A stretch of 64,000 nt of DNA from Callipepla californica brunnescens. Its lineage: Eukaryota > Chordata > Aves > Galliformes > Odontophoridae. Positions 50,734 to 61,508 of this stretch are shown piece after piece. The position numbers were made by a program, and so were the translations under genes. The stretch's first letter is position 1, and every line of letters begins with the position of its first letter. The notes under the pieces were generated by a model. The model ran no database searches. It saw only the letters and a program-made list of their open reading frames with translations, and had not been told where the DNA came from. The stretch lies in contig JALIRH010000002.1 of the NCBI GenBank assembly GCA_023055505.1, forward strand, positions 24,620,437-24,684,436, read 5' to 3'.

Positions 50734-53700
50734 CTGAGTAAGAACATAGTAAGCATCACCTTATGTGGAAATATTAACACGTAGCTGAAAATGATGAACA
50801 ATATTCATAATTGTAGAAAAAGATTACTTGGTCATTCTCAAACTCACACTTAAGTGATCAGGCCAAAGCCCCCCATAAAAGTAAAACAAAACCTTATCTT
50901 TGAATTGACACCACACAAAACTATTTTTATCCTATCTAAATGCCATTATTTTTGACATCTGTAATTTGAGAGTTTCACCAAGAGACACTTGACTGCAGGA
51001 GAAGACATTCAAAATGTTGCAGAACATACTCTGTATGTGGATTCTTCCGTTGCATTTGAAATCATTTCATCCATTTTTCCCATACTGCTCCGTCTTCCAA
51101 TTAATACTTCAGCTCTTCTTCCCACTACTTCCAAATCGGGAGTATCTGATGATGAATTGAGGTGAGAGTCCCTCTGATGGGAAGGTGAACGTTTTGAGGA
51201 ACTCTTCTCTTCCCTTCAATGGCAGAAAGACAAGACGTATTTAAGAACGTGCAGAGTTTAAACACCTTTTCAAATGCCACCATAAGAAGTATGGAGGATT
51301 CAGATAAAGAGTTGTTAAGTCTTGTCCTGTAAAAGTATAGAGGTTGAATTGTAGAGAATTCAAAGCCACCTAGAAAATAATCTGTAAGCAGGTCTAGAAG
51401 CAAACAGCTAAATTCAAATCTTCAGCTGTAAAAACATGCAGTACTAGTAGACACTATTAGAAAAACATCTTCTGATCAGATAGATATGAAACGATTTTAG
51501 AGAAGCAGAGTAGCTGTAGAGCAGCAATAAATGAATAATCTAATGGTTTAATTTTTATCATAATTTGTCCCACACTTCTGATATTTACTATATATTCAGA
51601 CTTGTTGCTACAGCAGCCTCAGTGCCAGCACACAGAACAGCTATATTTTTGACAACTGTTTTGACATTCTTTCTAAAGATTTTTTAAAAATGTGACTCGT
51701 ACAGTGATGCATTTCTATAGTGAAAAATTCTGTCTATATAATTGAAGAGAAAGATGAATAAGTATGCTGCTACGATTGAGTTCCTTTTCACCTAAGTACA
51801 GTAGATGTTCATAAAGGTAAATGATCAAGCAATTGATGAATCAACTTCAAGAGGTTAAATAATACATAGATAAGGTTTTCTGTATTTTATAAAGACACCA
51901 TTTCAAAAAGCAAGGCACACAAACACTAAAACAACCAAAAAAATGAGGACACAAGAGTTTATGCAAGAAAAAAAGAGGGCTAATATATTAAGCATTACCA
52001 GCAGGTCAGCTAACAAGTATGTCATTTCTCCCACTCTGACTCAATCCCAAGAATAAACTCCAGAAATTTGACAGTTGGTTTGTTAATCAATAGCTTTGTT
52101 ATAAAGCCATAGTAACTTGTAACTTTTAGAGCATTAGCTCAAGTTTACTCAACCTATCACATTCATAAAATGCTTCAGTACAAACTAGGTTAAATTAAAC
52201 AACATTCAGCTTCATTCATTTTTATTTACATGATAAACATGGACATAACCTGTCAGTTATCTTGGTCTTAGGATGATTCAAGTGACGTCTAGCAGATAAA
52301 GTAGTTCTATGGTAAGTAGGGATCTTGCTTCTTTTCACAGCCTTTTTGCTGCTCTCCTTCTCAGCCTCATGCTCACTCTCAGAAGTTGGATCTGTGTCTC
52401 TTTTAGCTTTAAGAACATTTGCAGGGGCTTCCCTTCTTGAGGCATCAGATACCTAAGAACAGATTGAACTTTTATCTGTATATTTTACAGTTCTAATTAG
52501 CACATTTTCAACACTTATCAAGGTACTGTCTTTGGGAACACTTGAAATATATTTTTCATAGAGAAGTACACAGCAGTTTCCAAGCTAACCCTTTCCATCC
52601 TTGCCAAAATAATTCAGTATTATAAAGATAATATAAACAAAACTGAACCGCATGCTTGAGACTATACAACTGTAACTTTCTGAACTACCTGGAGTTTACT
52701 AAAAAAAAACCCCATTCAATAGGCATAGAGGGAAGATTGGTGCAAAATGTAAAACATCCAGCACCTAAAAAAAATGTCGTGTTTCCAAGGTACACAATAA
52801 ATGGTTATTAAAACACAGAAAAACATATCTGTCAAACATATCAGAGCAACCTAACCTACTACTTAGCAAAATTAACTTCCACCAACTCTGCTGCATTTCG
52901 TACTTTGCTCTGGTTCAGTTACATATATTGATGGCTTCAGAGTTAAAAACAAATGATTGGAAAACAATCTGCTACATGATCAGATAGCCCTTCTAGACAT
53001 ATATGGCACAGTTTTCAGTCAATATGAAACTTTCATGAATCAAAGTGCAATCACCAGTTTTAAAGCATTTTTAATATTCTTCTTAGCTTTTCAAAATTAC
53101 TAAATACACATTAGTATGAAGTCAGAACATATGCACCAATATAAACTGTGTAGCATTTATAGGGAACTTTTGCAGTAGCAAAAGGAACTTTATTTTTTTA
53201 AATAAACAGATCTATTTGTGCAATCACTGAAAAAAAAAATCACCTTCTGCAGTATTTGTGAAATTTGATCTTCTAATTTTTGAATCCTCATCTCACTCTG
53301 TATTTTATCAAGTATGGACTTCTCTGGTTCTGATGATGATACGTGCTCCGTAGAGGAACTGACAGAACTTTGTACGGGTACTTTTGTACGCTGCCGAAAA
53401 TAAGCTAACGCCTGGTCAATATGTGGTGTCACCAATGGTAAGGTGTTCTAACAAAACAAAAAGTAAGCTCTGTAAGCTCTGAGTCACATACAGTATTAAA
53501 AAACCAAAAGATATTTCAGCAAAAAACTCTTAAGTTTAAATCCATACACACAAACTATGGCACCTGATCTTTGGACGAAGGGGACCCAGACGAAACTAAA
53601 CAGTTCAAAATATCTTCTAGACGCTGCAAATTCAAAGAATTTCCTTCTGCTGACTCTACTGGTTCACCATGAGTATTTCTTCCATCCAGAACTGCCAGCT

Positions 53701-56400
53701 GGGGCAAGGCCTGAAGAACAGTTTCTCTATAACCTTAAGGAAAAGAGCAAATTTAAATTAATCTCTAAAAAGGAAAAAAGAAAAAAGCCATCTAGTGTAT
53801 TGTAGGTACCTTGTCATCTTAAGCTATTCACTGTAAAAATAGTGAGTAATCTACAAGAGTCCTGCCATTCCCTGCCTTTAAAAGCTTTCAACAGAAAACA
53901 TACGAAGATAAATGAACTAGGAAGCTGCCTGCACAGTTCTAGTCCCTCTGGGATCTCCCTACCATCATTAGCATATGGCAGTTGCAAAGACAACTTTACT
54001 ACAGACCTAATGCAACAAAATAGCTGGTAGAAGTATGAAGTACAAGGCAAATATAGTGAAAGGCAAGTTCTAAAAGGACTTGGATAATTTCACTCTTTTT
54101 CAGTGAATGAAAATGCTAATGTAATTAGCATCTTACATGTAGTATCTCAGTGTCTGTCTGTCACTGCTTACTGATGCTGTGGGAAAAGGAGGAAAGGTTA
54201 ATAGTGCTTATTACTGATCTTCCTCTTGCTGCAATTCGCTCTTTGTCCATTTCCTGCCTTAACCTAAAATAACATGTGAAAAGTTGAACCTTACAAATGA
54301 AAACAAGATTTACAACTTCGAGAATATGCTCAGAGAAAAAACAAACAAAAAAAACCCACAATGATTTCACTATGGAAAACAAATTCATTTTGTTAGAATT
54401 CAGATTTCTAAAAGCTGGCCAGTTCATGAATGAATTTGTAAGCTTCAGAACCCAGCCAACAGTTAAGAGGAAATTACTGATTAAGAAAGCACCAATTTTC
54501 TAGCTGGCATAACATACATACCTGCAGCATAACAGACTGGATTGGTCTTTCCATACTTTTCCAATGTCAAATCAGTCAAGCACTGCAGCCCCTTTGTACA
54601 CTGCAGTAAATGATTAATATTGTTTATGCAGTTGCTACGAAGGTCAATACAGCTAATCTTATGACGGGTTCCATGAAGACACTGGAATCCTGAAAATTTA
54701 AGAGAAAATACTGAACAATGATTCTTTTCAATTTTCTATAACAAACTCTCTTCATTCTGCAACTTGAAATCTTAGAAACAATGACCGACCACTACAGCAA
54801 AAGGTTTAGAAGAGATCTCCTACATTGTAACCGTAGTTGTATTTTTGTGCTACTGAATGGAAAGATGTTAATCTTTTGGAAGCATCTTACAAAAGCATTG
54901 CATTTTTCACTTTAGAAATAAAGTTGAAGTGTTTACTGTGCTCCTGTGTAAATAGAGCAGGTAGTTCAGTATAGAAATAATGCTAAGATTTGCCTAAACT
55001 TTGTGCATATAGTACTAGTATACCTCTACAAGTGAACAGTGAACTTTATGAAATGGATGAAGAAAGGGGAGCTTTTTCCTTTCATAGAAAATGGGAACAT
55101 GAAAGGGAGAAGCTCCCCTTTCTTCATCCATTTCATTCACAATATTTAAGATTCAAGTGAAGAACATGAAGTAATCAAAATGACACTCAGTCATCACATT
55201 AGTAGCTGCAATTGCTTAGATTCCAGATTCACTTCAGTCAGATTATCACAGAATGGACATATGAGAAAAATGTATCCTAGCCCTTTTTGTAAACAAACAA
55301 ACAAAATAACACAAGTACATTTTTCTAGATAGTTCTTACCAACCCAGATCAGGACCTCTAGGCAGTTACAGTCATGTGAACTCGCTGCTTGCCTGCAGTG
55401 TCTGCAGCTGATGAACATTCACCCCTATTGCCATGCAGCTAAATACCAGCATCTCCAGATCATTGGTTACACAGTCAAGTTCACAGAGACGAAGCTCAGC
55501 ATTACCAAGTACAGACTAATGAATGCCAGTTAAGAACAAACCATGATCAAAGACAATTAAAAGCTGAGAGCAGCAGCACTTTAGCAGCACTGCTCACTCA
55601 ATTGGCCAAACCGATAGAAACTTCTGAAACCAAATTTGCCTTTTTTTTCATTGAAGCGAGGCGAAAGCTTTTTATTGCTCTGCACACGCCAAAGTCACTT
55701 ACCAGAGAGATCGTGTATATGATTATATGACAAATTCAGCGTAGTTAAATTAAAGAGCTTTTCCAGTCCTAAACAAAGTGAGGAAAAAAGAGACAGTACA
55801 GTTTGCAGAACGTTCTGCTTTGTCAAACTGAGATTTACACATTATGTATGCCTTTTGAAATAACAGTTACCAACTATAATCGTAGATTCATTAGGTTGGA
55901 AAGGACCTACAAGATCATCTAGTCCAACCATCCTCCCACCACCGTCCCTACCCACTAAGCTACTAAATCAAGTAGCTTAACCCATAGAGCCTCATTCGCT
56001 GAGAACCGGGCAGAAATAAGCATCGCAGACCCTCCACCACCGTTATCAGGTTGCAGGACAAGTTCAGGCTGCGCAGGTTCTCCAGGGCACTCAGCCCCTC
56101 CATGCGGCGGATCTGGTTGGAGGACAAGTCCAAGCGCTGCAAGTTCCGCAGGTGGCCGAGCCCCTCGATCCTGGCGAGGCGGTTGCAGTGCACGTTGAGC
56201 GTGTGCAGGTCCGAGCTCAGCGACACGTCCAGCAAGCTGCGGGGGACAGGCACCGCCATCAACAAGCAGGGACACGCAGCCCCGGCCCAGCTCCTCTCCC
56301 CTGCTCCCGATCCGCTCCCGCCCCCGAGGCACGCTGCTCACCTCCTCACGCCCTTATCCACGAGGCTGAGCTCCCCGGGCCCGCCGCCCTGCCCCGCCAT
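38655..56400 (-). CDS. LRRCC1: LRRCC1, leucine-rich repeat and coiled-coil centrosomal protein 1, complete, 19 coding exons, 1024 aa
   Basis: Centrosome/centriole protein (CLERC) with roles in spindle pole integrity and centriole structure. Coding exons: 56400-56342, 56236-56031, 55768-55703, 54689-54522, 53733-53564, 53447-53244, 52452-52250, 51213-51030, 50733-50585, 49573-49369, 46216-46077, 44762-44561, 44271-44086, 43623-43449, 42973-42810, 42255-42059, 41871-41734, 39927-39792, 38777-38655. They sum to 3075 bp without a stop. All junctions are GT-AG; exon 2 has a weak donor (GTCTGC). Leucine-rich repeats occupy about residues 25-200 and long coiled coils about 420-1020. The length is close to human (about 1032). 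The start ATG (MAGQGGGPGELSLVDKG) aligns with the human VCFMDKG region; upstream in-frame ATGs exist. It is head-to-head with SLC7A13 and tandem upstream of E2F5. Confidence 0.95.
38888..39082 (+). mobile_element. CR1 LINE 3' fragment in LRRCC1 intron 18
   Basis: TTCTCCACAGTGCAGTGACG, GAGAGGTGGTGGAGTCTCCT and GGGGGTTGGACTCCATGATC lead to a degraded tail. It lies antisense to LRRCC1 only about 110 bp from the last exon, and is closely similar to the 3' part of the 18820-19545 copy. Confidence 0.92.
39929..39950. repeat. (TAA)n microsatellite beside LRRCC1 exon 18
   Basis: About seven trinucleotide units directly abut the acceptor of exon 18, forming part of its polypyrimidine/acceptor region on the minus strand ((TTA)n then TTTAG). 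Length change here could affect splicing of that exon. Confidence 0.75.
45571..45590. repeat. (AAAT)5 microsatellite
   Basis: Five perfect tetranucleotide units in LRRCC1 intron 11. Confidence 0.85.
46754..46781. repeat. A28 homopolymer
   Basis: Uninterrupted run of 28 A on the plus strand in LRRCC1 intron 10. CR1 elements do not end in poly(A), so it is not explained by the nearby CR1. Length is likely to be unreliable in assembly. Confidence 0.9.
46939..47128 (-). mobile_element. CR1 LINE 3' fragment in LRRCC1 intron 10
   Basis: TCATAGAATCACAGGGGTTG and GAAGGGACCTCTAGAGATCA at the start, with AGGTCGCACAGGTAGATGTC and CAGCCTGTGCCAGTGCTCCG further in, identify a CR1 in sense orientation to LRRCC1. 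It is well preserved and so probably fairly young. Confidence 0.94.
50320..50402 (+). mobile_element. CR1 LINE tail fragment in LRRCC1 intron 9
   Basis: GGTCTAGGGAGCTGCTTTGG, GGTTGGACTCAACGATTTCT and TCCCTTCCAACCCCTACAAT with a single ATTCTGTGATTG tail. It is only about 80 bp long and antisense to LRRCC1. Confidence 0.9.
53564..56400 (-). CDS. LRRCC1: LRRCC1 exons 1-5, leucine-rich repeat domain
   Basis: These exons encode residues 1-223. Repeat cores are LHTLNVHCNRLARIEGL, LQRLDLSSNQIRRMEGL, LRSLNLSCNLI, LTTLNLSYNHIHDLSG and ISCIDLRSNCINNI. They are followed by a cap segment with GYRETVLQALPQLAVLDGRN. Exons 1-2 are very GC-rich because they lie in the CpG island, while exons 3-5 have ordinary composition. 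Confidence 0.92.
55048..55136. repeat. Long near-perfect hairpin in LRRCC1 intron 3
   Basis: Arms 55048-55085 and 55099-55136 are inverted complements over 38 bp around a 13-nt loop. The outer 27 bp are perfect, and the only two DNA mismatches (55075/55109 and 55077/55107) become G-U pairs if the plus strand is transcribed. I see no transposon termini or target-site duplication. It could be a small-RNA precursor, a foldback element or a local inverted duplication. Confidence 0.85.
55880..55975 (-). mobile_element. CR1 LINE 3' fragment in LRRCC1 intron 2
   Basis: GTAGATTCATTAGGTTGGAA, AGGACCTACAAGATCATCTA and TCCAACCATCCTCCCACCAC form a CR1 3' end. It is in the same orientation as the gene and ends about 55 bp from the exon 2 donor. 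It is the same subfamily as the 36051 copy. Confidence 0.92.
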
Positions 56401-56530
56401 CACGCCGCCGCGCTTCAAACTTCCCTCCGCTCCCAACGGCGACGCTCCGCGCGTTGCGACAGTCCTGCCGTAAAGCAGCAAGCGCCGCCCGCCGCGGGTA
56501 CGGGGCCCCGCCAGGAGAGGGGAAGGCGGG
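56040..56530. promoter_or_regulatory. LRRCC1: CpG island at the LRRCC1 5' end
   Basis: CpG-dense sequence covers exons 1-2 and the immediate upstream region. The island stops where a CR1 tail begins (about 56549), so the visible promoter is short. A TTTGAA motif (CHR-like, on the gene strand at 56419-56414) lies just upstream of the start codon. This motif drives cell-cycle genes, but at six bases it is weak evidence. Confidence 0.65.
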
Positions 56531-56548
56531 GTTATGTTTGAACGCTTC

Positions 56549-57030
56549 ATCATAGGATCACCGAGCTTGGAAGAGACCTAAAAGATCATCCAGAACAACC
56601 GTTCACCTGTCACCAATAGCTCTCACTAAACCATGTCCCACAACACAACATCCAAACGTCCCTTGAACACCCTCAAGGTCGGTGACTCTGCCACCTCTCT
56701 GGGCAGCCCATTCCAGTGCCTGACCACTCTTTCAGAGAAGTGTTTCCTCATGTCCAGCCTGAATCTCCCTTGGCGCAGTTTGAAGCCATTCCCTCTAGTC
56801 CTATCACTCAGTACACGAGAGAAGAGGCCGACCCCCAGCTCACCACAACCCCCCTTCTGGAAGTCAGAGAGAGCAATAAGGTCTCCCCTGAGCCTCCTCT
56901 TCTCCAGGCTGAACATTCCCAGCTCCCTCGGCCTCTACCCATAAAGGCTGTGCTCCAGACCCCTCACCAGCCTCGTTTCCCCTCTTTGAAGACTTTCCAG
57001 GGCCTCAATCACTTCAGTGCTATTCTTGCC
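56549..57030 (-). mobile_element. CR1 LINE 3' portion upstream of LRRCC1
   Basis: The tail-proximal end TCATAGGATCACCGAGCTTG begins 149 bp upstream of the LRRCC1 ATG and the body extends away from the gene. A 96-codon frame at 56626-56916 (minus) is the C-terminal CR1 protein remnant ([20 protein letters not shown]). It is 5'-truncated and in the same orientation as LRRCC1. Confidence 0.93.
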
Positions 57031-57069
57031 TGTACTCACCAGCCAGCAGTTACTAATATTTGTTAATGC

Positions 57070-57095
57070 AAAAAAAAAAAAAAAAAAAAAAAAAA
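57070..57095. repeat. A26 homopolymer
   Basis: Uninterrupted run of 26 A about 40 bp beyond the truncated 5' end of the adjacent CR1. Not part of CR1 structure. Confidence 0.9.
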
Positions 57096-60000
57096 TCCTC
57101 TGTACTTTTCTCCACGCTTTAGAGCTCAATAAAATGTTTGTAGCACCTTGTGGAAACACATCTGTACTGGTATTCTGACAAAGATAAAGAAATACTTTAG
57201 ATAAATAAACTGTATATCTAGCATGAAAATTTGTGTTGGTTGAAATTACATACAGTGCAATACCACAAAACAGTGGGTTTTGATGTGCTTAGCTAACTGT
57301 TTTGTGGAGTTTCTTTCTTACTTGGTAACAAAAGTGGAATAATATGCCAGCAAAGCAAACGGATTTGTGTCTTTTTCAGTAAAAGACAGAAGTACAAAAA
57401 TTTTGACAGAAAACGAAAAAAAATCATGTTACATAAGTAGATTTTTTTGTTATGTTTCTGATGGTGCACTCTCATTTTCTAAAGAAAATAGATTGTGAGT
57501 ACATCATGGGATCCTGTGCAGCAGGTGTTAAACTGGTGTCTGTCTAATGTGACTTAACCCTTGAATAGCTGTTGAGCACCTTCCAGATGGCAAGACAAAG
57601 AAAACTGCTTTAAAATGATGTTCTTGACAACAGATGAGCTAAAGAAGAGGAAAAAAAAGAAGGTTATAAATGAAATTTGTCACACATTAAATACAACAGA
57701 TCACTTGTGGACATATGCCAAGAGATATTAAATATGCTTCCTTATTTTTTTTTTCCTTGAAACTCTTCAGATTTTGCTTTGTGCTTCTGTATCTTTATCT
57801 TTGCTGAATGTCAGCAGTTTCTTCAGAGAAAATACGGATGAACATTTACTGAAAGTTTGCAAGATGAATTAACTTCTAATTTTTGCTCTGTCTTTTCCTG
57901 GTAAAGGATTTAGGAAGATGCAGAACTAAATCAATACAGTGCTAGAAATGCTGAGAAGATAATTGGAAAGGATCTAAATAAATATTTTAAAATCTTGTGT
58001 TGTTTAGATAGATGGGCTTCTTTCTGGTTTGTCTAATCAGTGAGCAAATAGTAGGAAAGACCGAGTGAGTACACACGCAACGTTCTTGCAAGATGATTAA
58101 GGGATCCTTATCCAAGTACATTGAAATTCAGTTAATTACAATTAAGAGATAATTCACATCCATTCTAGGCAGCAGAAGTATTCTTCCATTATTCTTCTGT
58201 ATTGTTTTTTTCTTAAATCTAAAGAAACTAAAGTGATTAAAAGAGATCAGTCATGTCAGGCGCTGATGTTCATGACAATGAAAACCTTGAAATTGAAGAC
58301 TAAAAGAATTTCGAAGGTTAGAAAACTAAGGAGGAAAATCCTCAATACTTCAAGAACTAGAAACGAACAGATGAAGTTTCAGGATCGACCTTAATTGTCA
58401 TATAGCATTCTCTTGTCTTAACTTTTTCATCTAAGAGAATTCTTTAGTTGGCATGCACAAAAATTCCCTGTTGAGTATAAAAGTTGTAGTGCTAAGGCAT
58501 TTTATTTTGATGATAATATAACCTTTTAGCCTACTCCAAGTGCCGGGGAAATCTCAGGCTTAGGTTATTTTAATAACTTATCTTTGCCTTATATTCAGTG
58601 GTTGAGTCTGTGGATAGTATCATCAAAGTGAATCTGATGAGGCATACGTATTTATATGTGAGGCAGAAGACACTGGCATATGAGACCTTGAAATAATTAT
58701 ATAGGTTGTGTCAGTTTGTCTCAGAAGTTGAACATGTTGCAGGAAGCCTTGAAAATGAATATTAATGATGTCCTTTGCAATACTCTGCCCTTATTCACTG
58801 GGAAAAAGAAAAAAAAAAAAGAAAGAAAAAAACAGTTTGGCTGGAAAATACCTGTTGTTGCACAGCCAGCTGTGTTTCACTGGGTTCTGCCCTGGTAATG
58901 CTCCTGTGAATATACTGTTTTGAGAGCTTCAGCTTGTGTTGGGTTTATAGGAATATTCTCATTATCTCTGCTCTTGCTTACCTTCTTCTACTCTGGCAAC
59001 AGCACACCAAAAGAAAAGCATGCTTTGCATAAATCTCAAATGCATTCTGTTCAATTCTAGAACTGTTTATCTGAGCTAGGCAGAAAGCACAAGGCAGAAA
59101 GCACACACAAGAAGGTAATAATCTCAGTAGGATTTCCTGAAATCATGCAGCTTTGTAAGGAGTAACAAATCCTAATTAATCTGCTTCTGGGTGATTTTGA
59201 AAATGCCTCTATTTTACTAGAAATTAACGTACTTTAGGCTGAACAATGTAACAAAGTCAGTTTCATCTGTAGTTAAGTTTCAATTAAATGTAGGATGTAT
59301 TTGTTTTTAAAATAGTGATCTCATTCCAGCTGTATGTAGTAGAATGTCCAAAATAAAGAATTTGAGCATTGGTGTGTATCAGAAAATGTTCGTGCTTTCA
59401 CAGAGAAGTTGAATTGAAAAAGGGACCAAAATAGAACAGGAAATTACATATTTTAGCCATCTAAAACCATGTTTCATACTTAATTTCCCGCTCTTGAATA
59501 TGGGTGAATAAATACTTTGAATTGATATGAATTATTCATAATAATGATTTTGTGGGCTTAAAAACTTATTGCAATTTATAAATTGAATAAATGTAAATGT
59601 AACTTAAAATGCGTGCAGAAATTTATAACTAGAATTTTTGTAGCCTGTATGACTTGACCTCTACTCAAAGGTGCAAATATAATGAATGGTACAGTGATTT
59701 GCAGAAGGTGGAAGAATAGTCTTTTTGTTAAACGATGTTCTGAGCTGTGGATCCTGTCACTGACTATGCTGCATAGTTTCTGATGGTGGATGCACTTTAA
59801 TGAGCTTTTCAGTGTTGCTCACCGAAGTGGCATTTGATTGCCTTACAGCAGACAGCTAATGCTGTTTTAGATGCTCAACATAACCTCTAGCTGGCACTCC
59901 AGAGGATTAAAATCTTGCAAATCTTTTGACATATTCTTAAAATCTGTGGAGATCTCTTAAGGCAGAAAAACATCTAAAAGACGTCTCAGGGCTCATGTTT

Positions 60001-61508
60001 GGACACATAAGTTACTTCTCAGTTTTGTCTTTTTTTTTTAATCTGGGTGTAGAACCTGAATCCACGGTCTCTTTTTCTAGATGCGTAACCTGATTTGAGG
60101 AAATGCAGTATATGCACAGTTGCAGTGAAAGGATGTGGTCTCAGTGAGTGTAATACCTTTACTCCTTCTCTGACTTCTCTGTGTATGTTTTAGTTCCCAG
60201 GCTTCTTTCAGAGTAGTTTCTATGATTCTTAGGTCAAGTGCACTGTGAGCTGTTCTGATGTAACGAGCCTGACCATTTTTTAAAGCATGTAGTAAATTTC
60301 TATGGAGATCTGCAGTTAATGATGACTATATTGACCAACTATGAAAAAAAAAAGATACAAAATATTGTTTAAGCACCTAGAAGTAGTGACTGAACAAATT
60401 AAAAATAACTTAATGTCCATGTCTGTTTTAACTAGGAGTCTTTTACGTGATGGCATATTAGATAACCTAGTATTTCAGAAACATTTATTTTGTACTTCAG
60501 TGAATGTCCAGACCAATCTGAACCACTCTGTATTTCAGGATAGTCCATACAAAAGCCATGAGTTTTGTTCAGTGTGTTACTGAGTTTTGACTTTTTGGAT
60601 TTTGCAAATTGACTGGCAAAAAGTTAGTTTTGCAGCTCGTAGTTTTGGTACTGCTTCTTAACAGCCTTTTAGGTATGTGCTGAACTTATTTCTCACTTTC
60701 TCACTTTCTTCCTACTTTTCTCTACATTCCCTGAAAAGCCTAAGGGACAAACATCTATGCTCACATCTGATTGAAGAGAAGCTGTTTTTCCATATTATGA
60801 ACATAAAATATGCCACAGCTTGTTAAATGCTTAGAAAAATCAGTGGCCACACCTTAAAAGGCACACACCAAACTAGTGGGAATTTTCAGCCTTCATTGTT
60901 TTGTTCCAAAGGCCTGATATATGCTATGGATTCAGCAGAACACACTGTTCACTGCTGATCACTGTCCTTTTAATATACTGATTGTGGAAAAATATGTCTG
61001 TCTGATCAACTCATATCCCTCTCCCTGTCCATAGCATAGAGAGGGCTGAACTTTTTCCTCATGCAGCCATACCTTCCCATTCCCCCTTTTCCATAGGTCT
61101 CATACAGAGATACATTTACGTATCTCACAGTGTAGTCTCTGATGACAGATCAAAACTGTCTGGGAATCTCTTGGTGGAAATCAGCAGACAAATGAAAAGC
61201 ATTTACTGTGTATTATTTGTTATGCCAGTTTCTTTAAAGGTATTCCCAGACCAGATTTCTGAAGTACATATTAAATCAACATGTCCATGATTTACTAGCG
61301 TTCCTTGAAGTAACCAGTTAATCATCTTCACACGCGAGACTGCCAAACCCGAAGTATGCTCTCTTTTCTGAATGATTAAGCCAAGTTTCCCATAACATTT
61401 CACTAGTAAGTAGGGCCATGACAATCACCTAAGAGCGAAGTGAGAGGAAAGTGCTTGTCATCTAGACACTGAAGCCATAGAATCTGCTGTGAAATAGAAG
61501 AAAAAAAT
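57096..61508. other. Intergenic region between LRRCC1 and SLC7A13
   Basis: About 4.4 kb of AT-rich sequence with short A-rich runs (about 58805-58830). I find no exon, RNA gene or recognisable repeat. The SLC7A13 promoter and any 5' UTR exon should lie here, but no clear core element is visible. Confidence 0.55.

Noticed and set aside
56031..56236. Longer LRRCC1 exon 2 reading on past the GTCTGC donor
   Set aside because: The continued frame ends shortly afterwards and loses the leucine-rich repeat register. Using the weak donor joins exon 3 in phase and restores VEGLEKLFNLTTLNLSYN.
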